64,000 nt of DNA from Rapana venosa (taxonomy: Eukaryota > Mollusca > Gastropoda > Neogastropoda > Muricidae), in contig CM054165.1 in NCBI GenBank assembly GCA_028751875.1, positions 24,379,650-24,443,649 on the forward strand, read 5' to 3'. The notes below the pieces were generated by a model. The model saw only the letters and a list, made by a program, of their open reading frames with translations. It searched no databases and was not told the DNA's origin. A program made the translations under genes and the position numbers. This document shows positions 26,093-38,525 of the stretch, one piece after another. Positions within the stretch are counted from its first letter, which is position 1; each line of letters opens with the position of its first letter.

Positions 26093-26525
26093 TGTGGATC
26101 GGTTCGGTCTAGATGGGTAACGCGCCTGTCTGAAGCGAAAGTCCGGGTTGATCTGTGGCGGCGGTTCGTACCCCAAGGTTTCGGACCGGAAATTTTTCCA
26201 CCATCCAATTAGAACATGAGTTGTGGTCTGGGCGCTAGGTCTTTCGGATGAGGAAGTTAAACCGAGGTACCCGTGTGTACACGTAATTATTTAGGCACGT
26301 AAAAAAAACCCACGGCAAACAAGAGAGTTGATCCCCTGGCATAAATTTCTTATGAAAAAAGCCACTCTGATAGGGAAACAATAAGTGCAGAAAAAAAAAA
26401 AATAAAAAAAAAAAAAAAAAAAAAAGGGTTTGTGTGATGTGATGAAAGGGTGGCGCAGCGCTAAGTGGCGGACGCGTTTTACCGCTCTCCCCGGGTGGAG
26501 AGCAGCCAGAATTCAAAATCTGAGC
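26093..26525 (+). mobile_element. SINE family B (copy 2)
   Basis: Counterpart of 9713-10145. The interrupted A-run at about 26390-26425 is the same length as in copy 1. Confidence 0.85.
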
Positions 26526-26619
26526 GCTTGATTGTTGCTTTATCTATAGATTCAGGCTATTATAAATTCCATACATCTATTTTTATTATTATTTTTTAAA
26601 TCACGTATACTGACTTGGT

Positions 26620-29600
26620 ATTCTATTTAAACTTTTGTCGGAAAAATTAGCCTGTTCTCGCAGTTCTTTGGACAAATTGGGCAGCGCACGATGACCAAAG
26701 AATGTAACTTCGTTTTCATTCTCCTGTTTGCCTACTGGGCATTATGAAGTCTAGCTTCTCAATGTTGGCCCGTTTGTATCTGTAACTTTGTATCTGTAAT
26801 CTTCAGATATGACCATTCTTAACCGTGCCATTACTAGTGCTTGTAATGTCTATTCATTGATTCAAACATATAGATAAGTTTTTTTCGTCAGGACAAAAGT
26901 ACCAAAACCATTCTATATATATTATCTAATCTCATCACTATCAGTGAGGTGAGAGTTACCATTCTTGCACATCTCATCATAAACCCTTTCTCTCTTTGAA
27001 GGCTGATAAGAAAACTCATTCAACCCGTCCACTCCCTGAATTCAATCACACACAATAGGCCAAATCCATACATATACTATATTTACAAACGATTTTTTGA
27101 TAACCCAGTTAGCTTTGACTCGAGCTACTCCAAATCCTAGTAGTGGTTCTATATATGCTTTTAGTTAGGTAAATCTATATCCCACTGATTCTTGTCTCTG
27201 TTATCCTAAACTTTGATTCACTTACAGATGAATTTATATAAATAGGATATCTACTTGTGTCTCCTATACTAGTGATCATTAAGGAACCGTGCGTCCAATT
27301 TCTACCCCCCAAAGTATTTTTTCAATGCACATAAATGTATCTTGTCACAATGAAACGAAGTACTAACCCCCAATGACCTCTGCACACTTAAGGAACAATT
27401 GGTTGAATTGAGAATAAAATAATTTCAAGAAAGTCTTCAATATTGAGGTTACTTTTTAAACATAAACATTTTTGTTAGAATGCGCATCGAGTGCATCCCG
27501 TTTGTCTACTATTCAGTTCATAAACATGCTCCGCCATTGCAGAAAGTAGACTGGTTGAAAATAAATTCCCAAGTTTTTGTATGCATTGACAACTGGCAAT
27601 GACCAGATTCCATTGATAATACCAACTTTCCCTGGCAGCTAAAATACCCCCCTTTTCTAAATACAACAATGTTTATTTTATTTCTCATGTGTTACTTTTA
27701 AATGTAACTGGAAGAAGGTGCTGTTGTATACTATTGAGCTGTGTTGCAACAAATTTGTGTGTTTCTGATATTTTGACCTCAGTCTTCACAGAAGAAACAA
27801 CTATGAATATATTCCAAGAATATCAACGTACAAGAATAGCGCCGTGTCTTTCATTTTTCTATTATCATCTAATGCCTAATCATTTCATGAAAAGAGAAAA
27901 CATAAATATGGGACGGTAGTACTCCTTGCTTCACACCTAGTGACGTATTGCTAATCTGTCATTATCTGCACCGGATTCTTAAATCTAGCTCTAACTTTTA
28001 CATTCAGATACTATGAAACAAGACTGTAAAAAGCTTACCTTTTATGCCATTCTTTCTTAAGAAATGGGCAACAATAATATCTTTTACATTATCAAAGGCT
28101 TTTTACGAAGTCAATTATAAGCTACATATAGCTTTTACGATTCTAGATTAACTGTTTTTGTATCTAAGCAACAACACAAAACATGTGGTCAACTGTAGAA
28201 TAACTCTTCTTTTATATCCTGCTTGGTTTTCTCTCGTTAAATTTGTTCTTTACCATCTCTTAGAAGTTATACTGTTGATTATTGTACTATATATCTTACT
28301 CGCTTGCATCACTTAGGGCTTGACCTCTATGGTTACCTGGGATTTTTTATGTCTACCTTTTTTAAATAATCGGAATCACATAGAATTTGTCCAGTTATCT
28401 GGAACTTTGCCATTGTCATATAATGTATTAACAAAAACTTTACAAGAAGTCTATCATCCTTGATTTCCAGAATACTTATACACTTTCCCAATGTTATTAT
28501 ATGGATCCAGCAGCTTTGATTCCTTTCTCTTTACTTAACGCAAATTTTACCTCTTCTTTTGATATTGGACGATTATTTGGGACTTGAATCTGTGTACTCC
28601 ATTTGTCAGTATAGTCTTGTCTGTGTATTGTCCTTCTTTGTGTGTCTCTGTTGTTGTCCACATACCTCATGTCAACATATGAATAATTTTGCAACCAGTC
28701 CATCAATGGTTATAAACTATGAGGAGATTATTCTTTTAAATGTTATGTTGTTGTACTGTTTCCCAAACAACTTCTCTTTTGATTATATTTATCAGTTGAC
28801 TCTATGTTTTTCTAACAAGGCTATTATGTTCTTGTTCTTTTTCTTTTGATTCAAATTTTTATACTTCATTCTATGGCAATACAATAGGCATGGCGGTCCG
28901 TCCGTAATCTTTGTCTGTCAAACCTTTTCTAGCAAGTGTCTTTTAGCTTTTCCCTGCTTACTTTGCATCTCTGTATACCAGTCAATTTTATTGCTTTCCG
29001 TTGGTCGTCAGGTTAATTTCTTCTTTCATAACAGTCCAGCCTGCGTTATGCAGGACTCATTAAAATCAGTAAGCCTGCGTCATTGCAATTGTGGTCAACT
29101 AAAACTCATAGCCTGCCTCAAGCAACCTTCGATTCATCAGAGCTGAATGCATGTCATAGGTATTTAACTAAGTCTGTTTTCCATATGTCTTTTCATACCA
29201 TAAATACATTATTTTTGCAAAGTTTCAGTGGACATCCCGGGAGTCTGGATCTTTGTGTCTACAATTCAAATAAAATGTAAACCGGTATTAATGTTCCTGA
29301 TTCCATTCTTTCTGTCACTTTTAGCCGGGCATGATGAAGATCACAAAGATGCTTTACACAATATAAGGATGAACAAAAATTAATATTTTCACCTATTCGC
29401 TTGTTTCCGAATAGTATGTTATTGTCACAGTATCTCATGAGTACCAATTTGACCATTTAAGAAAACACTCAGTTCCAAACGCTGTACTACATATTATATG
29501 CAAACATTTGCCAATAGTGATTAAGAATTGTATCTACTGATTTTCTGTTCTGTTGTTTAATCTGGATCAATGGTTGGTTCTAGTTTAGTGTCTCAACCAT

Positions 29601-29940
29601 TACTGTCATCAAACACAAATATCTGAGATATACCAGAAATTATGCCGTTTAGATCACCAGACAAAATCCTCTTATGCTCATCTCGTCTCAAGCCGCTATT
29701 AATAAAAGCACAGTCTTCAAAGTTCTCTTAAATACATTTTCTACTCAAACATAAGCATAAATTATGGTATTGCGCCCTTCAGGTGGCACTTATGCACACA
29801 GACATATATGGTATCTTGCTTTAAGCCTCAAGCAGAACTCTTATCAATCACAAAACCAATAGAATTTTGCCTAGTGTCCTCTTTTTAATTCTTCATTAAC
29901 ATAAGAAATAAACTTATTTCCTAATCGAGAACATTTCGCC
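26620..29940 (-). pseudogene. Decayed non-LTR retrotransposon (copy 2)
   Basis: Counterpart of the antisense EN-RT remnant at 10240-13560, with identical frameshifts and stops. Confidence 0.7.
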
Positions 29941-30682
29941 ACTGGAAAAACATTATCCTTGTAATGTAAAACACGTTATGGCTGGGCTTTTACTAGAAAA
30001 AGAGTAGCCAGAAAAAGTAAATCATGTCAAATCTGCCACCAAAAGTTTCTAATAATACAAAGAATATGTATGTTAGTTAACAGTAAGACTAGAATTCCTT
30101 GGTCATTCTATTTTGGAGAATAAGACCTTTGATGTTCCAAAGATGAAATGCTATGCAAAACCTTAGTCCCATCACAACCTCATCTCAATCATTTCCAGGC
30201 ATAACTGTCTTTCACAACAGAGAGTTGTCCATTTACAATCTCTGTCTCTATGTTGTCTTTCATGTCATATCTTACACAGCCAACACAGACATTCTTCATC
30301 CTGGTTCAAAACACAATTCTCTTATTTGTGTCGACCCCCGATCAATCATTTTCAAGTTATCTTTCTCACACACCCGGCTCTCATTTCTTCTTACTAGTAC
30401 GTTTAACACAATTAGCATTGTTTTCATAATCCACGTGGGCCAGATATCTAACAGTTTTATTTTTCGTGCCTACCACCCCTGACTCTATTGTGTCACATCC
30501 CTCCAGCAACTACCTGTTACAGCAAATGATACATGGTTAAGTTCTCACAATTCATTTGTTTCTTCTTCTTCTAAAATGTTAGTGTTTCCATTTACAATAT
30601 TTAGTCAATCTGCAGTACACATTGTAAAACCACGGGAATTACATTTGAAACAGTGTTAAAATTTTATACTACGGTATTGTTT
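29941..30682. other. Unassigned tail of copy 2
   Basis: Counterpart of 13561-14302; nothing recognised. Confidence 0.5.
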
Positions 30683-30762
30683 CATTGTGCCCCCTCCCTC
30701 ACTCCCTTTTGATGTATTGTGGCCTAAGGCCGATGTACAATTAAATTATTTCAGAGTTCAGA

Positions 30763-30765
<3 letters not shown>

Positions 30766-30833
<68 letters not shown>
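30766..30833. repeat. (CT)n microsatellite
   Basis: About 68 bp of uninterrupted CT, directly in front of a LINE 3' fragment. Confidence 0.97.
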
Positions 30834-30836
<3 letters not shown>

Positions 30837-31105
30837 ATGGTTTAATGTACATAAACTAAAGTGGTACGGGCACGTCACACGAACATCTGGACTGGCCAAG
30901 ACTGTCCTACAGGGAACAGTACAAGGAGAGAGACGAAGAGGAGGCAGACAGAGAAAATGATGTAAAGACAACATCAGAAAGTGGACTGGCCTTGAGTGGA
31001 TCGATTTGCTACGGAAAGCTTAGAACCGCAAGGTGTGGAGGAGGCTGGTTGCAAAATCTCCACCAGTGCCCCCACGGTCCATGGGACTACGCGATAGATG
31101 AAGGT
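30834..31105 (+). mobile_element. LINE 3' fragment (RT C-terminal tail)
   Basis: Reads LKWYGHVTRTSGLAKTVLQG, then a basic GERRRGRQRK segment, NIRKWTGLEW, and finally PPVPPRSMGLRDR, with stops in between. This order (WYGHV, SGL, QG, RRRGRQRK, W..) is the conserved C-terminal end of many animal LINE polymerases downstream of the RT domain. The upstream part is absent, so the copy is 5'-truncated as is usual after incomplete reverse transcription, or cut off by the CT run. Confidence 0.75.
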
Positions 31106-31660
31106 GAAGGAATGTACTTTGCCCTTTGGCCACAATAAATGTCAAGGAGCAAGATGAAGAACATGAAATGTACTTTCTCACAAGTTTTGATAAGACCTAA
31201 CATATACACCTTAGTATGTACCCAAACCTGAATAATATACATGTCCCATCATTATGAACAAAGTGATGACTTTAAAAAATAAAACAAATGGAAAACACTC
31301 TTAGTTCAGTTTAGAATACTACAAGAATCTAATTGGCATGAAAACAAATTAAGAATGGAGTTATTGACAACGTCAAATCTATCATAATTTATACAGAACA
31401 TGAACATCACGTAACACCTTCAACATGGTAGCTGAAATCAACCTTACGCGCAAGCTATGGTATTTTCAGAACAGTCATCATCCTAGAAAACTTCCTGTTA
31501 AACAGTGTCGTGCCAGCCTTGAGCTGCTACAGTGCGAGTACTGTATGCAAAAAGATTCTATGGCATTGTGCTCATTTATGGGATATAACATCCGATGTCA
31601 TAAGAGAAAATGGCTATTAAAAATAAAGAACACACTCTCTCTTCTCTCTCTCTCTCTCCC
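31106..31660. other. Unassigned stretch ending in CT and C runs
   Basis: No gene recognised. CT and poly-C runs at 31634-31672 mark the 5' edge of the next LINE fragment. Confidence 0.55.
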
Positions 31661-31666
31661 CCCCCC

Positions 31667-32710
31667 CCCCCCCTTTTTGGGAGATTCCAATGCCCATGCC
31701 GGGTTTTAGGATTAAGGATGTACAAATGTCACTAATAACTGTCGTGTGGAAAATCTTATTCTGTCTTTTAAATGATGGCAGGATAACCAGAATACCTGAT
31801 ATCTATTATCACAAACTTAGTGCCATCGATGTATCAGATTTCCCCTTCTTTAGCACTAGACTGCAAATGGGATGTCAATGAAGGTGGTCTTGGCAGTGAT
31901 CACTTCCCTATTACTTTTTCATTTAGTCAGAAATGTATCCCCAAATTTACCGAAATCTGAAGACAAAGTTCCAAAGTATTTGTACAAATTAGCAAACTGG
32001 GAATCATTCTGAACACACCTTGAATTTGGCCTTGACCTTGACCTTGATCAGTCAAGTGTAGAAAATGATGACGTAAATGTTTTCTGCAGTCATTATAAGA
32101 AAGCTGTTACGTCAGCTGCTGAGCTCTCTCTTCCAAAGTGTAAGCATCAATGGAATGGAAAGCATAAACATGGTGGACAATAGAATGTGAAGAGGCAGTA
32201 AATTATAAACAGGCACAATACAAGATACGGTTTAAAGACAGAACTGTACAAAATCTTATTTGTAGTAAAAGAGCTAAGCAGCCATGCAAGAAAACAATTG
32301 CAAAAGCCAAAAAGACATATCAGACCGAATTTTGCATAAAGTAAGTGTCAGAATCAAAAGATATGCAAAACATTTAGAAGAAAATCAGTAAAATGAAAAA
32401 TGGATTTCACTTACTAAATCATCCAAACAGATAGTTTTCCAAGCACGTCAGAAAAAGCAGAAGCCCTTAGTACAATGTCTTTTCGTCTGTTGGATGCAAT
32501 AAACAAGAGGCTGAACAATTAAATGTGGAAGAACCACCAGTACATCATCTACATTATCTAAAACGCTGAAATTCAATACAGTGAATTTGTTGAAGTCCTT
32601 GAATCCTTTAAACGTAATAGTTCGCAGCTGGTATTGATTGCATGTCTTATCAAATGTTGATTAATTTGCCTCAGAGTTGGAAAAAAGTGCTCTTTTCATT
32701 TCTCCAAAAA
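31667..32710 (+). pseudogene. Decayed LINE: endonuclease, linker and RT start
   Basis: Plus-strand frames give GDSNAHAGF (the GDxN endonuclease motif, about 31680-31706), NDGRITRIPDI followed by LSAIDVS (31770-31840), GSDHFPI (about 31893), KVPKYLYKLANWESF (31965-32010), a linker with KAVTSAAELSLPK (32095-32140), PWW-like and basic segments to about 32330, and an RT entry segment SSAGIDCMSYQMLINLP (about 32620-32670). Frames change several times. The GDxN and SDH motifs and the linker order are those of Jockey-superfamily elements. The 5' end is replaced by a CT/C run and the RT core is missing. It may be the same family as 43075-43900 and 55490-56640. Confidence 0.7.
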
Positions 32711-34579
32711 CGTTGGATATTTACCTTTGCCTACCGGTGCACAAGACACACGAATTAAGTGATTGCTCATATCTATTTGTCTCTTTATTTTGCGACTTTC
32801 TTTAAGTTATGATTCTACAATACTTCAAGAGAAATGTGTCTCTAAAAGTTGCTGAAGATTATTGGTACACGCCACTGCTAAGATCTGTATTGCTAATTCC
32901 ATCACACCACTGGAGAGCTGGAAAGTCTACCGCAAAAGACTCCCTGATCAATATTGTCATTACAAATTGGAATTTGTTGTTGCCTTTAGAAAATAATGTG
33001 TATGGTGGACAAGGAGTGGAAAGTGGTCACCTGCTGATGGTCACAATGTTCTTAATTAGACAGGTTTTCACAGTTTCTTCTTGGTCAGCCACTGTTGCAG
33101 ACTAAACACAGAGCATCATCAGTAGTTTCTGTCTGTTTTCTTTTTTAGTTTGTTCTGGGTGCTTCATGCGTCTCTGTTCATAAAAGCCTTTTTTTTAAAC
33201 CTTCCTTTTTGCTTTTTGCCTTCTGGTTCCCAAAGTTTAAGGACAATTGGAAATGTAAATTAACCCTTGTTTCTTTTCTAATATTCACAACATTTAAATA
33301 ATTACAGTTATCTTTTCTTATTGTTCATCAATTTGATGCAAATTTGTTCAGCTGCAGCCCATTCTTGCACATGTAAAGACTCAAGTAAGCATTGCTTGTT
33401 GTACTCATTTCATGTAGTAGCGCTATGTTGTTTCTGAACTAATAAATTGTGTTTAAACCATGTAAAAAATGTAAGTTGTGGATCTGACTTAGAGCAGGAA
33501 CAGTGGCTTTTCTATGAGACAGAGAATTCAATAGGTTTGGATCATCAAAAACAAACCCTCTGTCTCAATGGTTGTAACATGTGTATAAAACACAGAAACA
33601 GCCGGAGTAAAGAAACGATTCCTGCACACAGGGACAGGTTGGGTGTATGTGCAATTGATGACGTGTCTGTGATATATGTGAGAAAAAGCTGCTCCGTTCA
33701 TCTATGAAGAAATGACTCGGAAGTGTAATTTACTTCTGAAATTATTGTATGCAAAAATCAGTATAGGAATAAAATCTGAAAACTGCTTGGGAATATTGGG
33801 TAAAGCTGTTTTTCATTTCTACATAGGCTTTGAATCATAAACCTCCAAAGAAACATGCAGGAAGGAAAAGTTAAATTTGCTTCCCAGACCTTCACAGAAA
33901 GATCTAGATACAATCTAAAATTAGTCTGCAGCACTAGAGTAGTGTCTCTTTGCTATCATAAAGGTAAAACAGAAAGGGTTAAAAGGTCTGTGTACACAAG
34001 GTACACAGCTGTGTACTTGCTGTAGTTGCTTACAGTTGTGGCTTGCGGGCCATTAGTATCCTCTATAGAGTACAAGTTTTAAAACAGTAATTGGTGATTT
34101 TCACAGATTTTTTTAAAGTATGAAAAATGCACTGTGTACTTGTTTTAGGGATTGAGGACGTAGAGCAATACCAGGTAGTCATAAGAAAATTGGAAATGAT
34201 CCTCAAATGATTGCTTGTATTCCTACAGTGTTCACTCCGTGCAGGCATATTGCGGTTAGGAAGCTAGCAGACGACAAAGGACTGAGAAGTTAACAATGTT
34301 TGCTGGGGGAAAAAAATTCATCAAACTTACCATATTTGTGCAAAATCACATGAGTTTTGAGTCGTAGGCTAGTCTTTCACAAAAAGTGTCTTTTATTTCT
34401 TTGGATGCTTTAGAACGGGCGGTATGAATATAAGAGCCAGATGGGAAAAAATAAGGAACAGTGTGAATTTCTAAGACAGGTTTGTAGCCGAAAAAGACGT
34501 CACTTAACGTTGAAGGAGAGTGATCGAACTTGGCTCCGTTTGGCAAAACAGCTGTGAACGCTCACAATGACCAAGCAAG
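32711..34579. other. Unassigned stretch
   Basis: Nothing recognised over about 1.9 kb. Open frames of 98 codons (32809-33105) and 86 codons (33447-33707) show no family motif. A short palindromic cluster GTGTACACAAGGTACACAGC lies at about 33992-34011. Confidence 0.5.
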
Positions 34580-34722
34580 AAAAGGTGTTTCTTTTATTTA
34601 TTTATTTTATTCTTTTATATTTATCTTTTATTTTATTCTTTTATATCGAGGTTAATGGAATAAGCATTTATGTGCTTTTTTACATCCAGTCCCCGTGTGT
34701 ATGCGGTGTGTGTGTTATTTAT
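34580..34722 (-). mobile_element. SINE family A tail fragment, minus strand
   Basis: Plus strand shows TTTATTTATTTATT, ATATCGAGGTTAATGGAATA and AGCATTTATGTGCTTTTTTA, the reverse complement of the family A tail. It is truncated and followed directly by a GATA array. Confidence 0.7.

Positions 34723-34798
<76 letters not shown>
34723..34798. repeat. (GATA)n microsatellite
   Basis: About 19 uninterrupted tetranucleotide units. Confidence 0.97.
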
Positions 34799-35029
34799 CA
34801 ATAACTATTATCCGATCCAATCTTGTTTAATAGCTTCTCCGACCACAGAGGCCATAAACGGACCTGTCACCTCGTAAAATGTTCAGTCTCAGAAGAAAAC
34901 TGTGCAGCTATACACAGATTAAAACAGGGCATAGAGCTAACTCTACTGTCGTTTCTTGTAGCAGCCATAAGGGTCAACCCAGGACAGTCACCGCGTTGTG
35001 GGAGAAACCACACAAACGACACATACAAC
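34799..35029. other. Short unique segment between two GATA arrays
   Basis: About 230 bp of ordinary sequence, with an open frame of 73 codons running into the next array. No motif recognised. Confidence 0.5.
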
Positions 35030-35030
35030 G

Positions 35031-35107
<77 letters not shown>

Positions 35108-35205
35108 CATAGATCGATAGATAGATACATAGATACATAGATACATAGACAGACAGTCAGATAGTCAGACAGACAGACAGAGAGAGACAGACAGACAGAC
35201 AAACT

Positions 35206-35237
<32 letters not shown>

Positions 35238-35238
35238 C
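35030..35238. repeat. (GATA)n/(GACA)n compound microsatellite
   Basis: GATA units to about 35135, then mixed ACATAGATA and (AGAC)n. The Tyr-Leu-Ser-Ile frame on the minus strand is a shadow. Confidence 0.96.
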
Positions 35239-35337
35239 AGACTGTCATAATCTTATGTTTTATATATCTTTCTTCTATTTTTATGCCATCAATTCCTAAG
35301 ACAGGATGTGAAAAGGCATTCTGTTGGAAAACAAATC

Positions 35338-35368
35338 GCCTTGCCTTGCCTTGCCTTGCCTTGCCTTG
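35338..35368. repeat. (CCTTG)n microsatellite
   Basis: Six CCTTG pentanucleotides. Confidence 0.95.
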
Positions 35369-35529
35369 TTAGTCTAACTGCTACATGAAGAAACTCGGAC
35401 AAGTGTTCATTCCCTCAGTTTCATCACTATTCAAACTGAGCCTGTAATGCAGGCAACAGAGGGATAATGCACGATACGCTTGATGAAGATTCTGATCATA
35501 AATCTGTCTGTGTCTGTATCTCTATCTCT

Positions 35530-35532
35530 ACC

Positions 35533-35616
<84 letters not shown>
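35530..35616. repeat. (CTGT)n and (CT)n
   Basis: CTGT units at about 35536-35566, then CT with one interruption. Confidence 0.95.
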
Positions 35617-35620
<4 letters not shown>

Positions 35621-36120
35621 AAGATCATCGTTATTCTCTACATATTACATCACACTATATCGAACGTCTCCTCATTAGCTAAGTAATACCAAGACTTCGT
35701 TTGGCTTGAGTGTGTCTGTTATCACATATATACATAGATATAGCTATAGACTGCACTGTTGTGCAAATGACCGTTGTGCCTGCTCTGTCTGAAAAGAAAA
35801 TACAGCCCCTCCCTAACTTGTGGTCCCTATGTCGGAGGGCGAAAACAGCCTGGTGCCTAGACTGGAGGGCTTGTGCTCTAACGCGGAGTGAATGGTATTG
35901 CCTCGTGCTCGGTTGGGGGGTGTTCTTGCTTTGCTTTTTCGTTTTTTGTTGTTGTTTTTTTTTTGGGGGGGGAGGTGGAGTTGTTGCCTTTTTTGTTTTG
36001 TTTTTGGGGATGGAGGTTGTTTGACCGTTTCTGTTTTGTTTGTTTAGTTGGGGGGCTGGTGGTGGTGGTGGTGGTGGCGGCTGATGCTGCTGTTGTTGTT
36101 GTTGTTGAGGATGGAGGGGT
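35617..36120. other. Unassigned stretch with G/T-rich runs
   Basis: Poly-T, poly-G and GGT/TGT triplet runs at 35940-36110. Open frames here are low-complexity shadows. No gene recognised. Confidence 0.55.
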
Positions 36121-36315
36121 GCTGCTTCATGTTCCAAGTCCTTCGGATTAGACTATAAACCGGGGTCTTGTGTGCGAACGCACGGAGAACATATTGCGCA
36201 CACGTTGAAACCTGTTCCGTCTTTCGGAAGAGTAGGCCTTTGTGTGCCTGTGGGAGCAGATGACAAATTTTACAAAACAGCATGCGCACGGATATGAATA
36301 AGAGTTCTATGACAT
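36121..36315 (+). mobile_element. SINE family A, head-less copy
   Basis: Contains GTCCTTCGGATTAGACTATA followed by AACCGGGGTCTTGTGTGC, the ACATATTGCGCACACGTTGA segment, TCTTTCGGAAGAGTAGGCC, and the AATAAGAG tail start. It aligns along its length with 4640-4850. The tRNA head is replaced by a triplet repeat. Confidence 0.8.
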
Positions 36316-36356
36316 CATCCTGGAGCTAAAAGAAGAAACAGATCAGAAACCTACCT

Positions 36357-36654
36357 AACTCAATGAGGCCGCTGCTCTGCTGCTCTCTGGCCGCTCGTTA
36401 CCCTCTGGCCACCCCAGCCATACTGAGCCTTGGCATGTCCTTTTCTCAGGATCACAAGTTCTTAAGCTGTTTATCAATGTTGGGCTGACGCCTGGCCACC
36501 AACCAGAGGGGCCCCTCACTGTGCTCAATGGTGCCTGTTCTCAGCAAACACATGCAGGACACCAGCTACTACTGAAGACCTCCACATCATGGCCTAATCG
36601 TGGAGATGGACGAAGTGAACCACACACCCGGAAGGTGACGGCTACAGCGTCCTA
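36357..36654 (+). other. Candidate coding stretch, ankyrin-like texture
   Basis: One plus frame stays open for 98 codons from the stop at 36354 without needing an ATG. It contains SQVLKLFINVGLTPGHQ, PLTVLNGACSQQTHAGHQLL and LLKTSTSWPNRGDGRSEPHT. Hydrophobic spacing and the LNGACSQQ...HQLLLK...NRGDGR order resemble one to two ankyrin repeats (A-C, LLL, N-G-TPLH). A good acceptor (CATGTCCTTTTCTCAG, ending 36450) and a consensus donor (AAG then GTGACG at about 36636) bracket it. It could be an exon, an exon pseudogene or chance. No flanking exon was found. Confidence 0.25.
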
Positions 36655-36839
36655 ACAACTTCTTTGAACCTTGACCTTTAAAGCTTTGACACAAACTCAT
36701 CACAGGCACTGAAGTGTGTGCGCTACCGAGCCTGAGATCACCATGAGACCAGAGCAACCCAGGCCACCGAATCAGAGACAGTTTTGCTTTGTTGCATGAT
36801 GATCATTGGTGATAGTGATGGTGTAATGGCGATGCTATG
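36655..36839. other. Short unassigned segment
   Basis: Nothing recognised. Confidence 0.5.
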
Positions 36840-37160
36840 GAAGTGCACACGCTTTGAGACTTCTTGACAGGGCTGCACTTTGCATATCCTGTTAGGATAT
36901 ACTCCGGCGTCAACCGGACCAGAGTTGCAGATACTTACAGTGTTAGTCACTAATTTAAGCAGCACTCTCAAAATTGCATTTGTAAAATGGATGAAGTTCG
37001 ACTGTGTGGTCCCAGTCTTCCCATTAAGCCCACAGTACACTCATTCTGGGAAAGAGCCAGCCGCAGCCAAAACAATCCTATGACTCTTATGGGATTCAAA
37101 CTTACGAACTTTCAGCTAGGAATCCAACACACTGACTACTATGCCATGGAAGCTTGGTCA
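36840..37160 (-). mobile_element. tRNA-derived SINE, family C, minus strand
   Basis: On the minus strand a head with CATGGCATAGTAGTCAGTGT (A-box-like) and GTTTGAATCCC (B box) is followed by GGCTCTTTCCCAGAATGAGT, GTACTGTGGGCTTAATGGG and GACTGGGACCACACAGTCGA, and further down GGTCCGGTTGACGCCGGAGT. The head and body order is that of a SINE. I see no second copy in the window. Confidence 0.6.
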
Positions 37161-37590
37161 CAAGTTTTTATTTCTTTTTTTTTTTTGGGGGGGAGGTGCT
37201 TTTGGTGTGTGTGGTGCTAGGCCAAAAGACGTTGTCAGGCCAAATCAGTACAGCAGTTCACTCATCCTATAGCTAGTGTTGTCATAGCCACACTATAATG
37301 AGTACAATCTGCTTCTTCTTTTCCTTTAGGCCCAAAACAAATCCAAAGTGAAGCTCTTGTTGGGGAAATGTTCTGACCGGAACGATTGGAGAACGCTTTT
37401 ACCTCCGCAAAAAAGCAATGAACTGAGTATGGAAAATAGCATTTGTGGACTAGATTACGATTTGCAGCTAGAGGAGTGTCAGAAACGAATATCATCTGCT
37501 GTTTACATTATGTTGTGAAATTTGTCCTTGACCAATCCGCCCCTCCCCCCCTCTGTCTGTCTGTCTGTCTGTATGTATGTATGTTTGTCT

Positions 37591-37660
<70 letters not shown>

Positions 37661-37854
37661 TGTTATGTATGTAAAAACTTCGTCCTATATAAAGAACAAG
37701 CAAAAACTAGATTTGCAAAGGTCTCCGACACGATTTGTGTAAAGCAGCGATCATCTGTCAGAGCTGTACCTTAATTAAGTATACAGGAAAATAAGTACTG
37801 GAAATTATGTACGCCTCCTTTAACAACACCAACGTGATTTTGCACAGATTCGCC

Positions 37855-37903
<49 letters not shown>

Positions 37904-38034
37904 GCGCGGAGGCAGAGGTGCATGGGTTGTTTGGTTTGGAAACGAATAATTTACTGAAACCAACTCTCTATGCAAAAATTCATCACCCAAATCCGCCAAT
38001 CCTGCTACTATTGATCACGGCGTATTAGTGCAAT
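37161..38034. other. Unassigned stretch with CTGT, CT and CA runs
   Basis: Simple repeats at 37553-37590 (CTGT/GTAT), 37591-37656 (CT) and 37857-37900 (CA). No gene recognised. Confidence 0.6.
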
Positions 38035-38525
38035 TCGAAAACATTTGTCTACTGAGGCAATACCCAAGCTTGTCACACCTCTCATTCTTTCACGTTTGGG
38101 CTACTGTAGTGCTCTTTTGGGAGGTCTACCAGCATCATCCATCCACTCCATACAACACATATAAAACTCTGCAGTTTGACTAGTCCTAATAAAGAAAAAT
38201 CAGAACACGTCACTCCTCTCTTGCTATATCTTCACTGGCTGCCTGTTTCACAAAGAGTGAAATATAAGATTGGTTCCCTCTGTTACAAATGTCTCCACAA
38301 AGCTGTACCCTCCTAGTATCTCTGTAACTGTCTTCACCTGTACACTCCATCTCGCTCCTCCGTTCTGCCGCAGATGCCTCCAAACACCCAGATTCAAACA
38401 ATCCACTGTTGGTTGTTGAGCTTTCTCTATTTCTGCTCCACCACAATGACCTCCCTCTCTCTCTTCGCCAAAAGCAAACATTTGAGACTTTTGAACATAT
38501 CCTCAAGACAGTTTCCGACCTAGGA
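38035..38525 (+). mobile_element. LINE 3' fragment (CR1/Rex1-like RT C-terminus)
   Basis: Combining frames gives LVTPLILSRLGYCSALLGGL, PASSIHSIQHI, then LHWLPVSQRVKYKI (read as FTGCLFHKE in another frame), and finally FCRRCLQTPRF and DLPLSLRQKQTFETFEHILK. SRLxYCNSLLxGLP, LHWLPVxxRIxYKI and LPxxLRxxxTxxxFKxxLK are the well-known C-terminal signatures of CR1/Rex1-type polymerases. Frameshifts and a stop make it non-functional. Confidence 0.75.

Larger units (their letters stand above)
18907..30682 (+). repeat. 11,776-bp duplicated block, copy 2
   Basis: Same orientation and apparently the same sequence as 2527-14302, at offset 16,380, with no indel anywhere I compared. The left edge lies after a TA/GA microsatellite; the right edge is followed by unrelated sequence and, 84 bp on, a CT microsatellite. 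Confidence 0.95.

Noticed and set aside
33992..34015. Palindromic GTGTACAC/GGTACACAGCTGTGTAC cluster as a regulatory site
   Set aside because: Short, AC/GT-rich and with no gene nearby; expected by chance in this sequence.
35679..36137. 152-codon minus ORF rich in Pro, Gln and Lys
   Set aside because: Falls over triplet and homopolymer runs; low-complexity translation only.
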